In this document: one piece after another, positions 12,036 through 24,420 of the stretch
Layout of the letters: the number at the start of each line of letters is the position of its first letter
Position numbering within the stretch: position 1 is the first letter of the stretch
DNA from: Cryptomeria japonica
Taxonomy: Eukaryota > Streptophyta > Pinopsida > Cupressales > Cupressaceae
Assembly: GCF_030272615.1 (NCBI RefSeq)
Contig: NC_081412.1
Span: 549,102,488 to 549,166,487 of the forward strand
DNA: 64,000 bases
Direction of reading: 5' to 3'
Program-made: the position numbers and the translations under genes
The notes under the pieces: model-generated
What the model saw: the letters and a program-made list of their open reading frames with translations, nothing else
What the model was told of the DNA's origin: nothing
Databases searched by the model: none

Positions 12036-13262
12036 CTATTCCTCACTTGATTCTGCTTGATGGCTGGCCTTGAGGTTGAGCAGTATGTTGTATTCTCCAT
12101 TAGGTGTGGCCATGAGCTCTGAATGAGACCCCTTTTCTGCAATCCTTCCCTCCTTCACCACTGCAATAGTGGTCACGTTCTTTATAGTGGAGAGACGATG
12201 AGCAACAATAATGGATGTTCTGCCTTCCATCACCCTCTCCAATGCTTCCTGCACAACCCTCTCTGACTCTGCATCCAGACCACTGGTAGCCTCATCCGAC
12301 AGCAGGATTGCAGGATTCTTTAGTACTGCCCTTGCTATTGCCAATCTCTGCTTCTGCCCTCCTGACATTTCCACTCCTCTCTCGCCTACCAAAGTCCCAT
12401 ACCCATCAGGCAATTTGCTGATAAACTCATGAGCATTTGCAATTCTCGCGGCATTGATAACTTCTTCTTCTGATGCGTTCTCCTTTCCATACACAATGTT
12501 ATCTCTGATAGAACTAGCAAAAAGAGCAGGCTCCTGCTGCACCAGAGAAATGTTCAATCTCAGAGAGCGCAGGTCATAACTCCTGATGTCCATTTGATCA
12601 ATAAAAACAGTTCCTGCAGTTGGGTCATAAAATCTCTCGATCAGTGCAATGATGGAGCTCTTACCGCACCCACTGGATCCCACAAGGGCTAAGCTCTTTC
12701 CTGCTTCCAATTTCAGGTCCAGGTTTTCCAAAACAATAACTTGTGGTCGATTAGGATAACAAAATGTGACATTCCTGAATTCTATGTCTCCCTTCAAGTG
12801 TTCGACATTGAATGCTTCTGGATCTTCTGGCTCCATCCGTGTCTGCCTGTCAAGGATTTCGAACACCGACTTCACGGCTTCCCTGCTTTTAACAAAATTT
12901 GGAACTAAAGTCATCGTCTCCGAGAGTGTAGAAGAAGCGAAAAACAGTACAGTAGATGCCACAATAACTTCAGAAAAACTAGCTGTCCCATTACGGACAA
13001 GTCTCCAGGCATTCCAAAGATCCAAAGCATAGGAGCAATAAAGACCCAGCTGAGAAAGCCCGTATAAAAACCCTGCGATTTGCCCTCTTTTGAAGCTGCG
13101 TCTCACCGGTTTAGCAAGCAAATTCTGAAATAAAGACAGAATTTTATTCTCTGCGTTGAATGCTATGAGTGTTCTTATATTGCTCACTGCTTCGCCTGCT
13201 ACAACGGTGGCTTCGTTGTGCGCCTTGGCTTGATCTCCGCCGAATCCCTTATCTGACATTTT
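12036..13262 (-). pseudogene. ABCB exon 11 (end of TMD2, complete NBD2, stop)
   Basis: Open from acceptor AAATGCAG to the TAG at 12036-12038, about 408 codons. It shows GEAVSNIRTLIAFNAENKIL, Walker A GSSGCGKSS, Q-loop VQQEPALFA, signature VEMSGGQKQR, Walker B AILLSDEATSGLD and H-loop IIVAHRLSTI. The Walker B serine replaces the usual hydrophobic residue before DE, and SGLD replaces SALD; the catalytic glutamate is kept. C-terminus SEE. This exon alone looks functional, so the loss probably began in the first half of the gene. Confidence 0.88.
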
Positions 13263-13358
13263 CTGCATTTTAAATGAATTGTAAATCTTTGTAAGCTTAC
13301 GATTCTTCCCATACATGTTAGAAAGGTTTTAACCTAATTAATTTAAATCTCTACAGAC

Positions 13359-13597
13359 CTTAGCCATGTATCCCGCAACAAGAATAGGGTATGCGGCGAG
13401 AAGGATTAAGCTGACTTGCCATTGGGCTGTAAAGCATATAATCAAGGAAGCAACGATATTGGTGAGGTTCTGAGCAATAATAAATATTTTTTCAATTACA
13501 GTCTTTACGTGAGTCCCGTCGGAAGAAATGCGTGAAGAGATTTTAAGGCTACCATTCTCATCTTTATCGAACCAAGCTATCTCATTACGCAAAATGG
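13359..13597 (-). pseudogene. ABCB exon 10 (TMD2)
   Basis: Joins exon 9 to give LLAAILRNEIAWFDKDENGS, the conserved intracellular coupling loop (RNE-x-x-WFD). The helices NLTNIVASLIICFTAQWQVS and LILLAAYPILVAGY follow. Donor AAG|GTCTGT at 13358, phase 0. No damage seen. Confidence 0.85.
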
Positions 13598-13766
13598 CTG
13601 CAAGATTCAGGGCAAAATCATTCCATTCTATAAGTTATTCTCATCCTTTGTGTAATAATGTATGAAGTGAATGCAGGAAAGCTCAAATGGATGATATAAG
13701 TCCCCGAATTGTCTATGCAGCACGTCCTCAAAAAAAAAAAAAAATGTATCAGTTTAACCCCCGTAC

Positions 13767-14177
13767 CTGCAAGGAGCTTCTCTCGAACTTTTTCGCTTAA
13801 ATTTCCTCCGATTATCCCAAGGCAAAACTGCTGCAACGCGTTGCCTAGCAATGCAGCGACAGCAATACCAATATACACAAAGGTAGTTATCCTAATCTTG
13901 CGCTCCATTTCAGAATGATTCTGTATGAAGAAGTTGGATATAGATATAGCCATAAATAGAGCAATTGTTGGGACTAGACAACCCAGTATAATGCATCCAA
14001 ATGTGCCCATCATTGCATATGGCCAATCTGTTGCACTCATTTTCAACAATCTCCAGGCAGAACTCTTCGATGTCATAACTTCTGAGCCCATCTTTGAAAC
14101 TGTCTCTTTTTCATTCTCATTGCTTTCATATATTTGTGCATCTACTCTTGGAACCTGTTTCTCATTGCTTTCGGGCA
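13767..14177 (-). pseudogene. ABCB exon 9 (linker and start of TMD2)
   Basis: Charged linker (SNENEKETVSKMGSE), then SSAWRLLKMSATDWPYAMMG and the first helices of TMD2 (CIILGCLVPTIALFMAISIS; ITTFVYIGIAVAALLG). It ends KVREKLLA at donor GCAG|GTACGG (13767). The frame is open. The upstream acceptor is probably AAAG at about 14178 but is weak. Confidence 0.75.
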
Positions 14178-14329
14178 TGACACCAATGAAATGAATTAAA
14201 AGAGCAACCACACTAAGTACTCAAATACAAACATTAGGAACTGTCCTATTTATATATATACCTTAAATTTGGCATTACTTGTAATGTGTGCTCTGTGCCA
14301 TTATTGGAGTAATCTGGTGCCTGCAAATT

Positions 14330-14617
<288 letters not shown>

Positions 14618-14641
14618 TCACACAACAACTTATCCATCACC

Positions 14642-15242
14642 TGTTGCAAATAAATGGCTCAACTCAACAAGCTGATTGTAATAATAAGTCTCTTTTTGAA
14701 AGAAATATCAGCACTGTTAGTCCACGCTGTTCACCGCTTCTCATGTTGATGACTGATACTGATCATCCAGTTATATCATCGGCCATCTAGTTTTGCTTGT
14801 CCTTCATTGCCATGCGTTGTTTAGACAGTCAGTTTTAATTGTCGTTTGGTTTTGTTTGAGTTCAGTTAAGAAGCTCTTTTCTCCTTTGTCAGCGAATAAA
14901 TCATGCTAATGCATGTTGTTGTTAATGCATAATCAGTTCCTTCTGCTATGTTATGAACTATTCTTTTGAACTCTATTTGTATTCAAGTCGAGTGTAGTTT
15001 TTAATCAAGCTGGAATATAACTGCTGTGTATCCAAATAAAAAATACAGTTCAATAATAAAAAAGAGAGGATTCTGCCATTGTTGAAATGTATAAATGATT
15101 AGATTCTTTTTTTATGTCTGATAAGAGTTATCAGTAAGTGATTTCATTTTATCACTGGTTTTTATGGCTGTTATTTTTTTTCTCTGCTGTCGTATTCACC
15201 CAATTAGCTGGTTTAGGGGTAAGGGCTGCTTTCAAAATTACA
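14642..15242 (+). repeat. Candidate orphan LTR with primer-binding site
   Basis: Begins TGTTGCAAAT and ends TTACA. It is followed at 15245 by tggtatcaaagtagg, a tRNA-Met-type primer-binding site. Its second half has the look of an LTR transcription end ('caagtcgagtgtag' and 'gaatataactgctg', then A-rich). The 3' LTR at 20242 does not resemble it, so it is either the left LTR of an element whose right end is lost or a chance match. The 5-bp flank is TCACC; no matching copy was found. Confidence 0.4.
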
Positions 15243-15688
15243 TTTGGTATCAAAGTAGGTTGTTGTGTTTTTCTCTGATGTGCTATTGTCCTAGCAAAAT
15301 CTAGAGAATATAATGCTCCACTCTTGAGTTGAATCTCATATTTTTGTAGGACATAGCATATCAAGTGGACGTCAACATGTAGCACTTCTATCGAAGAAAA
15401 ATGAAAATTCAAAGAGTAGGGAACAGTCCAATTTTCCTAAAATAAAAGATTTTTTAACAAAATCATAGTATAATTGCAAAATATCTATTTTAAGGCTAAA
15501 CAAAGGTTTTATGCAATGTGGAATTGCAAAGATATGTAGTTTACAACATTACAATGAGACGTCATGCTCAAAATAACCAGATCATTAGAGTGTTCCATTA
15601 GGATTGTCATATTCAAATCAAGAAAACTCTTACAAGAGAAAGAAATGTCTCATTTGTTGAAGGATGGGATATTCTCTCAAGGATTGTT
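15243..15688 (+). other. Leader/gag-like debris after the orphan LTR
   Basis: Non-coding leader then AT-rich sequence with short open stretches. Position after a primer-binding site suggests leader and gag remnants of an LTR element, but I cannot match it to a family. Confidence 0.3.
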
Positions 15689-16010
15689 TTTGATTAATGG
15701 TAAACAGGTTTTGAGGGGACTAGAAACCCCGTAAACAGGTTTTGAGGGGACTCAAAACCCCACAGGTTTTGAAGGGACCCGAAACCCTCATATTTGACCA
15801 GTATCTGGAACCCACATAACAATGCTGCTAAAAGAAAAGAACATCAATGTACCAATAGCCAAGCCACAAAATAGACACAAAACCTCCCTAACACATAAAC
15901 AAGGGTTAGGCTCCCTTAACCTACAGAATAATGAGGTTTTGAAAGGCTCCGCTAACCTTCATTAAGGGTTTTAAACTGGCTCCCAAAACCAGCAAACAAG
16001 GGTTTTCCCA
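15689..16010 (+). repeat. Dispersed 'gaggggac-gaaacc' repeat, copy 1
   Basis: About 322 bp starting ttgattaatggtaaacagg, with three degenerate copies of a 'caggttttgaggggac..gaaacccc' module, then 'aagggtt..ggctccc..aacc' modules. It is flanked by gattgtt (15682-15688 and 16011-16017), a possible target duplication. It shares its start and module order with copy 2 at 26231. No protein and no clear pol III box A/B seen. Confidence 0.6.
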
Positions 16011-16017
16011 GATTGTT

Positions 16018-19000
16018 GATACAATTCGTAGATGCTTATAGTGAATCTAGCTATAGAAAGCCACATAAGCCTTCATAGAGGACAAAAAGAAGAAATCATA
16101 TTGACAAAAAAGCCAAATAAACTACATGGAAATGTTGCACCCATGAGAGTTTTAGATTCAGATGATTTCTTGTATTTTGTTGAAATGGGGGCATCCACAT
16201 CAAACAATTCAGATTGGTATGTTGATTTTGTTGCATCTAGACATATGACAACTGAACAAGAATATTTTTGTGATCCCACTCCATCCACCTCCTATGGGAA
16301 AGTATTACTTGCTAATGAAACATCATATGAAGTTAAAGGGATTGGAGATAAATATTTGCCCCTCAAAATTCACAAGTGCAATATTACAAATGTTCTATAT
16401 ATTCCAAGTCTCACAAGGAACCTTCTTGTAGTTAGCCAATTATTGGAGCACAAGTTGAAAGTTGAATTTGATTGCCACAATGGTGAAAAGATATTTCTCA
16501 TTAGAGATAAATTTAGAAATGGTGAATTTGTTGCTCATGCTTTCGGGGTCAGCGAGATGTTACAACTTGTTGATATCACATATAAAGATAAGGCAATTGT
16601 AATTGAGATTGGTGCATCCATAACTATTTTGCTTTGGCGATTTGGTCATCACAATTTTGGCCATCTTCTTCAATTGAGTAAGAGAGGAATAGTGAGAGGA
16701 CTTCACTCCTTGCAGAAATCAAAAGTTATTTTCTCACATTGTCTTTGTAGAAAATAACATCATTCTCCTTTTCTTGTTGTAGAGTGTAGAGCCTCCCATC
16801 CCTTAAAATTGTTTCACATTGATCTATGTGGACCAATGCCACCATGTCATAATAATGCTAGGAATTGTTTACTCTTTTTGGATGATTTTATAGGAAGAAT
16901 GAGGAGGGTTTATTGTTTTGCTCATAAAACTCAAGCACTTGAAAAACTCAAGGAATTTTGAGATCTTGTATAAATGTTATCTAGTTATTCTTTTAAAGCG
17001 CCCTTCGTTAGATCAAGCAGGGGGAGGGTAATTAACAAGTAAGGAGTTACCAAACTAACTTTAGGAGAATGGGATTCAGAGATAACTAACAATGGTGTCG
17101 TACAAAGGCATAATAATACTATTGTTGAAATGGTTGAACACATGTTATAATATGTTGATCTTGCTCCTATATTTTTGGTTAAAGTAGTTCATATAGTATT
17201 GTATCTATTAAATCAAAAACTCACAAAAGTGTTTGAAAATTTCAAACCAAAAGAACCATGGATTGGTAAGAATGCCTCTATTTCATATTTAAGAGTGTTT
17301 GGATGTACAACTTATGTGGATGTTCTCAAGGTACAATGAAAAAGATTGGATAATAGTTCAAAGTGAAAACGATATAGACTTATGGATTTAAATTAATAAA
17401 GAAAGTGGACATTAGTAGGGATGTTGTTTTTTATGAAGAACTAGGATACAACACCTCTTTGTCACCATCCCCTACTAGTTCTCAAACATTGAAGATCATT
17501 GAACTTAAAAATGAAGATTGATGAAGAGGCACAAGAAGAGGTTTGTTTCCATTGGATATGTTTTCCTCTCTACCACTACCTCCCTCCTTATCTCTTGTGC
17601 ATTAAATTCTTCCTATGTGGTATTAGGTTACCATAAGGGATACTAAAGGTGATGCAATTACAAATCCATCTCTTATTGGGCCCCAAACACATAGAAAATC
17701 TCATGAAAAGGTGAACTTGGCTCTCATGGTATAGTTACTTAGAGTTTAAAACTACAAATAGTTCAATAGGCTCTTGATTCACCACCTTGGAAGGAAGTCA
17801 TGGCTTTAAAATATTAGGCCTTACTAAGGAATAATGTATGGGAACCTGTTGATCTTCTACAAGGAAGATGGATACTAGATGCAAATAGATATTCAAGATC
17901 AAGTATAAGGTAGACAGTAGCATTGATAACTACTTGGCCCAACTCATGGCTAAGATATATGCTTAAAAGGAATGCATTGACTATGATGGAAAATTTTATC
18001 CCACAAAACGATCAAATACTATCTATATGGTGTTGGTGATGAAAGCTCAATTTAGTTAGAAAGTTCATCAAATGGATGTCAAGAGTTCCATTCTTAATGG
18101 AGAACTCAAGGAAGAAGTCTTTATAACTCAAATAGAGGGATATGTTACAATTGGATAGATACAAAAAAATAAGTATGTAGACTTATCAAATCCCTCTACG
18201 ATCTTAAATATGCTCATTAGGCTTGGTGAATCAATATTTATGGAAATATCCTTAATAATATATTCATTAGGATTCCTTATGATCCTAATATCTACATCAA
18301 AGATCAAGGGAAGAGATTGTAATTGTGATTGTACATGTTGACAATCTCATCATTAAACCAAGTTCACCAGAGGTGATTAATACAACAAAAATGATCTCAA
18401 ATAATAGTTTGACATGAAATATCTCAAGCTCCTATATTATTGTCTTCGACTTGAAGTGTGGCAACAAAAGAATCATATTTATGTATATCAAATGAAATAT
18501 GTTAATACATTTCTCAAGAACTTAGGAATGGAATATTACAAACCTATGTAAACACACATGGAGACAAGTTTCAATTTTCCTATCATGATCCATCATCTCA
18601 TGTGATGCTTCTCATTAACATTAGTTGATTAAGAGTCCTATATATTTTTCCTAATCTCAACTACTATTGGAATCAGGTTTAGTCGATTGTATGAAGAACT
18701 ATGGAGACCCCTATCCATTTTACAGCTCCCAAAAGATAAATGGCCTTTTTAGGAGAAATTGGGGAGAATGTCTGAGATCCATTATGTGGCACAAGCATCT
18801 GATAACTAGGTGCATGTGGTGAAATCTATTTTGGTAGATGAATTCTTAAACACGGACCATAGATGTCAAGTCAATACCTATCTCTTCTATGTTTCTGTCT
18901 ATTTCAGTGGACCTTTGGCTACATAATGAAAGAGAAAAAGTTTTTATGCAAGAAATTTTTAAAAAAGAAGTTTCTAGGAGGGATAGATGATGTTTTGATG

Positions 19001-20470
19001 AACTTGGACAATCATTGGATTACCATCCCCAAGGATTACCAAAATATAGTTGATGAGGTGCCAAAGTTTTCCCTAATTGTTACAGTTGATGAGGAGGAAT
19101 ATTAGGACAACAAGCCTTTAGCAATCAGAGGACTAGAATCTTTGTAGAACTAGACAAGGATTGAAGAAAATGAAGACCAAGATTGGTCAAATATTACATT
19201 TGAATTGAGGGGATTAAAGGGAAAATGCAGGTGGATTCTCTAGACATGGAAGAAGATTTAGAGAATAAAGATGTGCAAGACTCTATGTGAGGTCAAGATG
19301 ATCTAATTCTAGATAGAAGTTTAACTTTGTTCTATTTGTTGTCTAGTTCAGCTTTAGGGCTAGTCAATCATTTTGGTTTTTTTAATTCTTAGCCTATATT
19401 CTTTTGTTTGATGGATGGACATGTTTAGAGAACTATAAGGTAAATGGGATATCTGTTATGTGGAAATACTATGGTCTCTAGTGTGATTTATGGCAATATG
19501 GACATGATTGACTTTTTATAATGTTTTATCTTTATTGTTTAATTAAAATGGGTGCTAGCCCATCCAACTATTTACTTATCAGAAAAAAAGGAAAAAAAGA
19601 GTCCTATATTTACTTGACTTATACTAGGATGGATATTAGTTATGCTATTAGCTATCTTTTTAGGTTTATGTAGGAACCTAAGGTTATTCAATGGAAAGAA
19701 ACAAAGCATATTTTGAGATACTTTGTGTTATAGTGGCATATGGCTTGTTATACAAGCATAATGCATATGTTTCTATGTGGATACATGAACACAGAATGTG
19801 TAGGTTTAATAGATAATAGGAAATCTACTTTAGGATTCAGTTTTTTATTTTTGGTTTCATATCTTGGGAGAACAAAAACTAGACCACTATTTCTTTCTCT
19901 TCCGAAGAGCCAAAATATCATGTTTTGGGTGGATCTATCTATGAGGTGATATGGATATGTTTCTTTTTGATATGTATGGGTGTTTTGGAGACAAGTTCTA
20001 CCATATTATTTTGCAAAAAATAGACTGTGCTAAAGCTTGTATGTTATCCTATTTTTCAGAAGCATACCAGGAATATTGAGGTATAGTGTCACTTTATTTG
20101 TGACCATGCTTAGTAGAACGAATTTTGTTTGACTCGGGTAGCATTCTAACATATTCATGAAATTTGTTATAGTTGTGAAGTTTGAAACAATTCAAACTTT
20201 CTTTATGTGTTCTCTTGGAAATATGATGTAATAAGGGGGATTGTTAGCATATTATTTTATTACATCATAGTGATTTACTAATTTGGTAGTTGTCAAACGA
20301 TCAATTATGGGGTTGCTTTGGTTACCTAGTATTTTCTATGTATTTATTTGTTGTTGCCTAGTAAATTTATTGTTGCATATGTCTTTTGATTTTTTTATTT
20401 ATATAATGGTATGAATATCTCTCTCTATAATATAATTTTTGTATGAGGTATAAGCTATAGTAAGTTGTCT
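16018..20470 (+). mobile_element. Old Copia element fossil in the ABCB intron
   Basis: Copia-type parts in order: protease-like segment near 16215 (WYVDFVASRHMT), GAG-pre-integrase about 16620-16750, integrase remnants about 16780-17420, reverse transcriptase remnants about 17790-18560, RNase H remnants about 19740-20200, purine tract aataaggggga at 20230-20240, and an LTR starting TGTTAGCATA at 20242. No matching 5' LTR is visible. It is heavily broken (well over ten changes) and is one of the oldest elements here. The right end, near 20470, is approximate. Confidence 0.7.
20242..20470 (+). repeat. 3' LTR (partial) of the old Copia element
   Basis: Starts directly after a purine tract with TG and is AT-rich. 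The end is not defined because no partner LTR is available for alignment. Confidence 0.45.
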
Positions 20471-21800
20471 CTTGATACCATAATTGTTACAAAACACACA
20501 GAAATCTTTCAAAGTGAATTCATGCCTTCTATCTATTTGCAGTATTCTTTTCTAGATTATATACCAAATTTTACTTTTATCTATAACCATGAAATGGTTA
20601 TTAAAAGCGTCTATATTTTTTCTTAAATAAATAAACCCATTTCTCATAAAAAAATATCATCAATAAAATTCAAAAATGAAATATTTTTACACAATGATTA
20701 CTCTCACATATTACCATAGATGTCAACATGCACAAGCTCAAGAAGAGCATGCACCCAATATAATATAATCATTTGAATATTATCTTCATGTTGTTTGCAC
20801 CAAATGTACACATTGAACAAACATCTTTTACTTGATTTGTCAAATGTTCTCCCACCATATTCTTTTGGTGAAGTAAAATCAACCTTAAAAAATTTAAAAT
20901 TTCAATAATCTTGGTGCCGTAACCCTAAATCATCTCTAATTATTTGTGGGCATGTTTTTTATTTGAAAGATATTTAAAATTAAATATCCTATTCTTTTTC
21001 AATAAATCTTTTACTACATGTTAATAATTAGTGGGTTTATCAAATATTTTGAAGTAGTAGTTATCTTTCAAAATAGCCTTATATTTTTCTTTGACAATCT
21101 ACCCAATACCTTTAATAACCCATTAAAATAAAAAGGTCAAATTTTCTTACCGTTTGGTTTGAGTAGCTACTATCTAGGAACCATACATGTTTTTTTCTTC
21201 TTTTTTGAATGTTTTAATAATAAATCTAACTTGAAGAAATAGAGAGTCAACTATATTGAAGTGTCTCTTGAAAATACAAACTCTCCACATTAAAACATTC
21301 AAATTTATTTTGTCCATAATGTTCATAATGTATGCACTCAATTCTTCCACAATCCATTGAATTTCATCCTCATCGTATTTATTGATCACATCCTTTACTA
21401 GTAAAAGGACCCCCTTTAAGATTTAATTGATTGAGAAAGGGGGTAGTAATACCTTTTCAATTCTTATAGTAGAATGGAAATTTTGCACTAAGTTCTTTGT
21501 AGAATGTTGTACAATCTTTTAATGGATTGTAAAGAACCTACAAAATCTGCTTCTTTCTTCAATTGGTATTGACCATTACGTCAAATTTAGGAAGAAAAGA
21601 TCTCATTATCCTTTTCAGAAATCGTCACTATGTTGTAGCTTCTCCTAAAGTCTTAAGTTAGTTTAGAATCCTTTGAGTCCTTGTGATAAAATCTTAAGTT
21701 GATTTAGCTAAATTTATAATATCTCTTCTAATGGTCTAAGTCTTAATAATCTAACATTGTCAAATTTGAGAATGCAATTAATAGCATTGTCCTTTCTATC
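20471..21800 (-). mobile_element. Degenerate Copia fragment, opposite orientation
   Basis: On the minus strand, protease-like sequence (FLDSSYSNQ near 21180) precedes GAG-pre-integrase/integrase remnants: LLELVHVDIYG near 20715 and RRHEFTLKDFC near 20500, resembling the Copia 'HxDxCG' and 'GGEF' blocks. The fragment stops where the plus-strand 3' LTR ends, so the plus-strand element may have inserted into it. It is badly broken, with no LTR recognisable. Confidence 0.5.
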
Positions 21801-22440
21801 ATCTTTCAACTAAGATCATTGATTTGTTGTGAAAATATTTAATGCATTCTAATCTATAGGTTCATTGTATCCTACTTTAATTAGTTTCCACTTGCAAAAA
21901 TAATAAGGTATTTATTTTAATACTCTAATATTTATAGTTTTCTATTGGAATCATAACTTACTACCATTAACCATTTTGATAATGATTTGAAAATTACTAC
22001 TACATTATATAAATCATCTACACAATAAATTTTTTTTACAACCTACTAAAATACCAATTGAAAAAAATCTTAATAACATTAATACTATACTAACATTAAC
22101 TAAAAATAATAACTACAAAATTACAAACTAATAACTACATATATATTATTTGAATAATCTTTTTGTAGACTGCTCAACCATCAAAAGCAAGAAAAAATTA
22201 CTCTATTAAATCTGAAGTAATTATCTATTTAAAATAGCAACAATTGAGCAAAACGACTGTTTAAAGTTTGCTAGAATCCTATACATAACCAAGAAAAAGT
22301 CATCTAAAATTATTACTCTTCATGCGTCCTATTTTAAAAATGCTTGTGGTAAAAAGAACCCTAAGAATAATTGTTTTGAACATGCAAACTGAAAGCTGCA
22401 TGCCATAAAGAATTATCTTTAAAAACCTACCTTAGATAAA
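21801..22440. other. AT-rich intron sequence, nothing recognised
   Basis: Remaining intron 7 sequence next to ABCB exon 7. I see no element ends or coding frames. Confidence 0.5.
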
Positions 22441-22482
22441 AAAATATATAAAGAGAAATAGAACCTAATCAAATATTCACAC

Positions 22483-23148
22483 CTTGGTCTCGTATCCTTT
22501 GGGAAAGTTGGTAATAAAATCATGTGCACTGGAAGCCTTTGCAGCCGCCATCACTTCTTCTTCATTGGCATCCTCCTTTCCATACAGTATGTTTTCCTTT
22601 ATGCTAGTTGAAAAGAGAACAGGCTCCTGACTTACCAGCCCTATCTGTTGCCTTAGCCACATTGTATTGAGTCTTTTAATGTCAAGCTCATCTACTAGTA
22701 TTTGTCCTGAATTTTTGTTTCAACCAAGCAAACTATCAGACTTTCTGGTTAAGAGAAATTTTAGTGATTTGAAGGAGGAAAATAAATGAACAAACAAACA
22801 CAGGCATGAACTAAACATGAAAAAATTATACCCTGGGTAGGTTCATAAAACCTTTCTAGAAGAGAAATTACAGTGCTCTTTCCCGAGCCACTGCCACCAA
22901 CAAGAGCTAGTGTTTTTCTTGCAGGTATTAGCAAATTAAAACTTTGTAAAACAATGGCATCCGGACGTGAAGGATAGCTGAAGCCAACATTATTAAATTT
23001 GATGCTGTCTTCCAGTTGATCTGTTTCAGGCCCATCAATCAAATTGTCTTTTAAGTTTGGTGTCTGATTAATGATCTCCATTATTTTCCTATAAGCAGCC
23101 ACTCCCTTTACTATGAAAGTTAGGCTTGATACGGCGTACCCTATGGCT
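22483..23148 (-). pseudogene. ABCB exons 6 and 7 (first half of NBD1)
   Basis: Exon 6 (22832-23148) runs from the end of TMD1 to Walker A (ALVGGSGSGKST) and ERFYEPTQG. Exon 7 (22483-22706) continues [13 protein letters not shown], then the Q-loop [10 protein letters not shown] and [15 protein letters not shown] to GYETK. The splice phases match. Exon 8 should begin VGER, and that exon is found about 7.9 kb away at 14608, so the intron between them holds the retroelement debris at 14.6-22.4 kb. Confidence 0.85.
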
Positions 23149-23345
23149 CTGAAATTCAACCAGACATGTCACCAATAATTATAGGTAGTAAGCTCACATA
23201 ATATTTGGCAAAATTGAAAACTCAATGCATGGGAATATGGATAATTATAACCATAAAGAAAGCGAATAAGGGGAACCCAAAGAAATAAAGGAGAGCTGAG
23301 GAAGATCAATATATGACTCATAAGAAGAAGATGAGGAGAACTTAC

Positions 23346-23604
23346 AATACTCCAACAAGCATGTTTAAAAGTGAAGACAAAATATCGGCAGGTTTATAAC
23401 TGCCTTTTCTCGTTAGGGTTCCTGCATACCAGCAAAGCAGACCCCACGAACTATATGATATGGTCATTACAGCACCCATTCCAACACCCTTAACCAGTCC
23501 TTCTTGGTCCCCAACTTAACTGTAGATTTCAACTTCTTTGAATAAGATTCCATGGCCTTAGACTCCCCAACATAGGAATAAACAGTTCGAATATGTGAAA
23601 GCAC
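23346..23604 (-). pseudogene. ABCB exon 5 (TMD1), frame-disrupted
   Basis: Begins VLSHIRTVYSYVGESKAMES, the family's 'RTVYSYVGE' motif, and later reads GLVKGVGMGAVMTISYSSWG and LLCWYAGTLTRKG. The two parts lie in different frames, with the change near 23508-23512 in a G/A-rich stretch. It ends at donor GTATT|GTAAG, whose phase fits exon 6. Confidence 0.75.
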
Positions 23605-23713
23605 CTGTTTGAACAATGTTTAAAATTTCAAAGAACCCAAGATTTAAATTATAAATATTTTTTATTTATGTTTAATTACAATTTTTTATCAGTATATGAA
23701 TTTAGATTCTCAC

Positions 23714-23914
23714 CTCTTCAGCAATGGTTGCCGCGACCCCGAGTTCTGTTTGAGCTTTATAAGTAACCTTGGAGAGAAGAGACGCATATGAAGCCCCTAC
23801 TGCGACAACCAGTGGTACAATGGTAAGGACAACTAGACCCACAATCCATGCATATCTCAGCGATAAAGCAATCCCAGCAACGACTCTTGTAAGATGCGAC
23901 ATAAAGCTGGCCAT
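23714..23914 (-). pseudogene. ABCB exon 4 (TMD1)
   Basis: Encodes MASFMSHLTRVVAGIALSLR and a hydrophobic helix (IVGLVVLTIVPLVVAVGASY), then TYKAQTELGVAATIAEE. This corresponds to the 'EKVGNF...TLAVVPL...EAGNIAEE' stretch of plant ABCBs. It is flanked by acceptor GACAG and donor GAG|GTGAG. Confidence 0.8.
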
Positions 23915-24207
23915 CTGTCATTTTATGATTTTAATTAGATAGGCGAAAGACATCCAATTTATATTTAATTGGTCAAGTTTTTCAAATCTTTTTTTCAATC
24001 TTAATAGTGTAATAATAATATTTTGGTTTGTGAGCATTTGTTTTATTTATTTAGAATGAACCCTGTGATTTCAGATTTGGAGTAGGAAAGGGCGTTTAGT
24101 ATGAGGTAGTTATTGTTATATTTTATTGTTTCTCTTACAAAATTGAATAATTGAAAATAGATTAGATATATTTACTATTATGAGAAAGTTATTATTTATT
24201 AATTTTG

Positions 24208-24383
24208 GAAGTTGTTATTTTACCTATTCATTTGGATTTTAGAATAGTTTTTCAATAGGTCTAAGATCTCAATATAATATTCATTATCTCTTAGTAAGTT
24301 GTTATTTTACCTATTCATTTAGATTTTATAATAGTTTTTCACTAGATCTAAGAGCTCTATATAATATTCATTATCTCTTGACA
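24208..24383. repeat. Intronic tandem duplication, 88-bp period
   Basis: Two adjacent copies beginning aagttgttattttacc at 24208 and 24296, with a handful of differences, in the intron between ABCB exons 3 and 4. Confidence 0.85.
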
Positions 24384-24420
24384 TATGATCTATGAATACT
24401 GTAGCATGCATTGTGTTTTG

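Noticed and set aside
12211-13032. Plus-strand frames opposite the ABCB exon
   Set aside because: Antisense shadows of the well-supported NBD2 coding exon; no independent domain resemblance.
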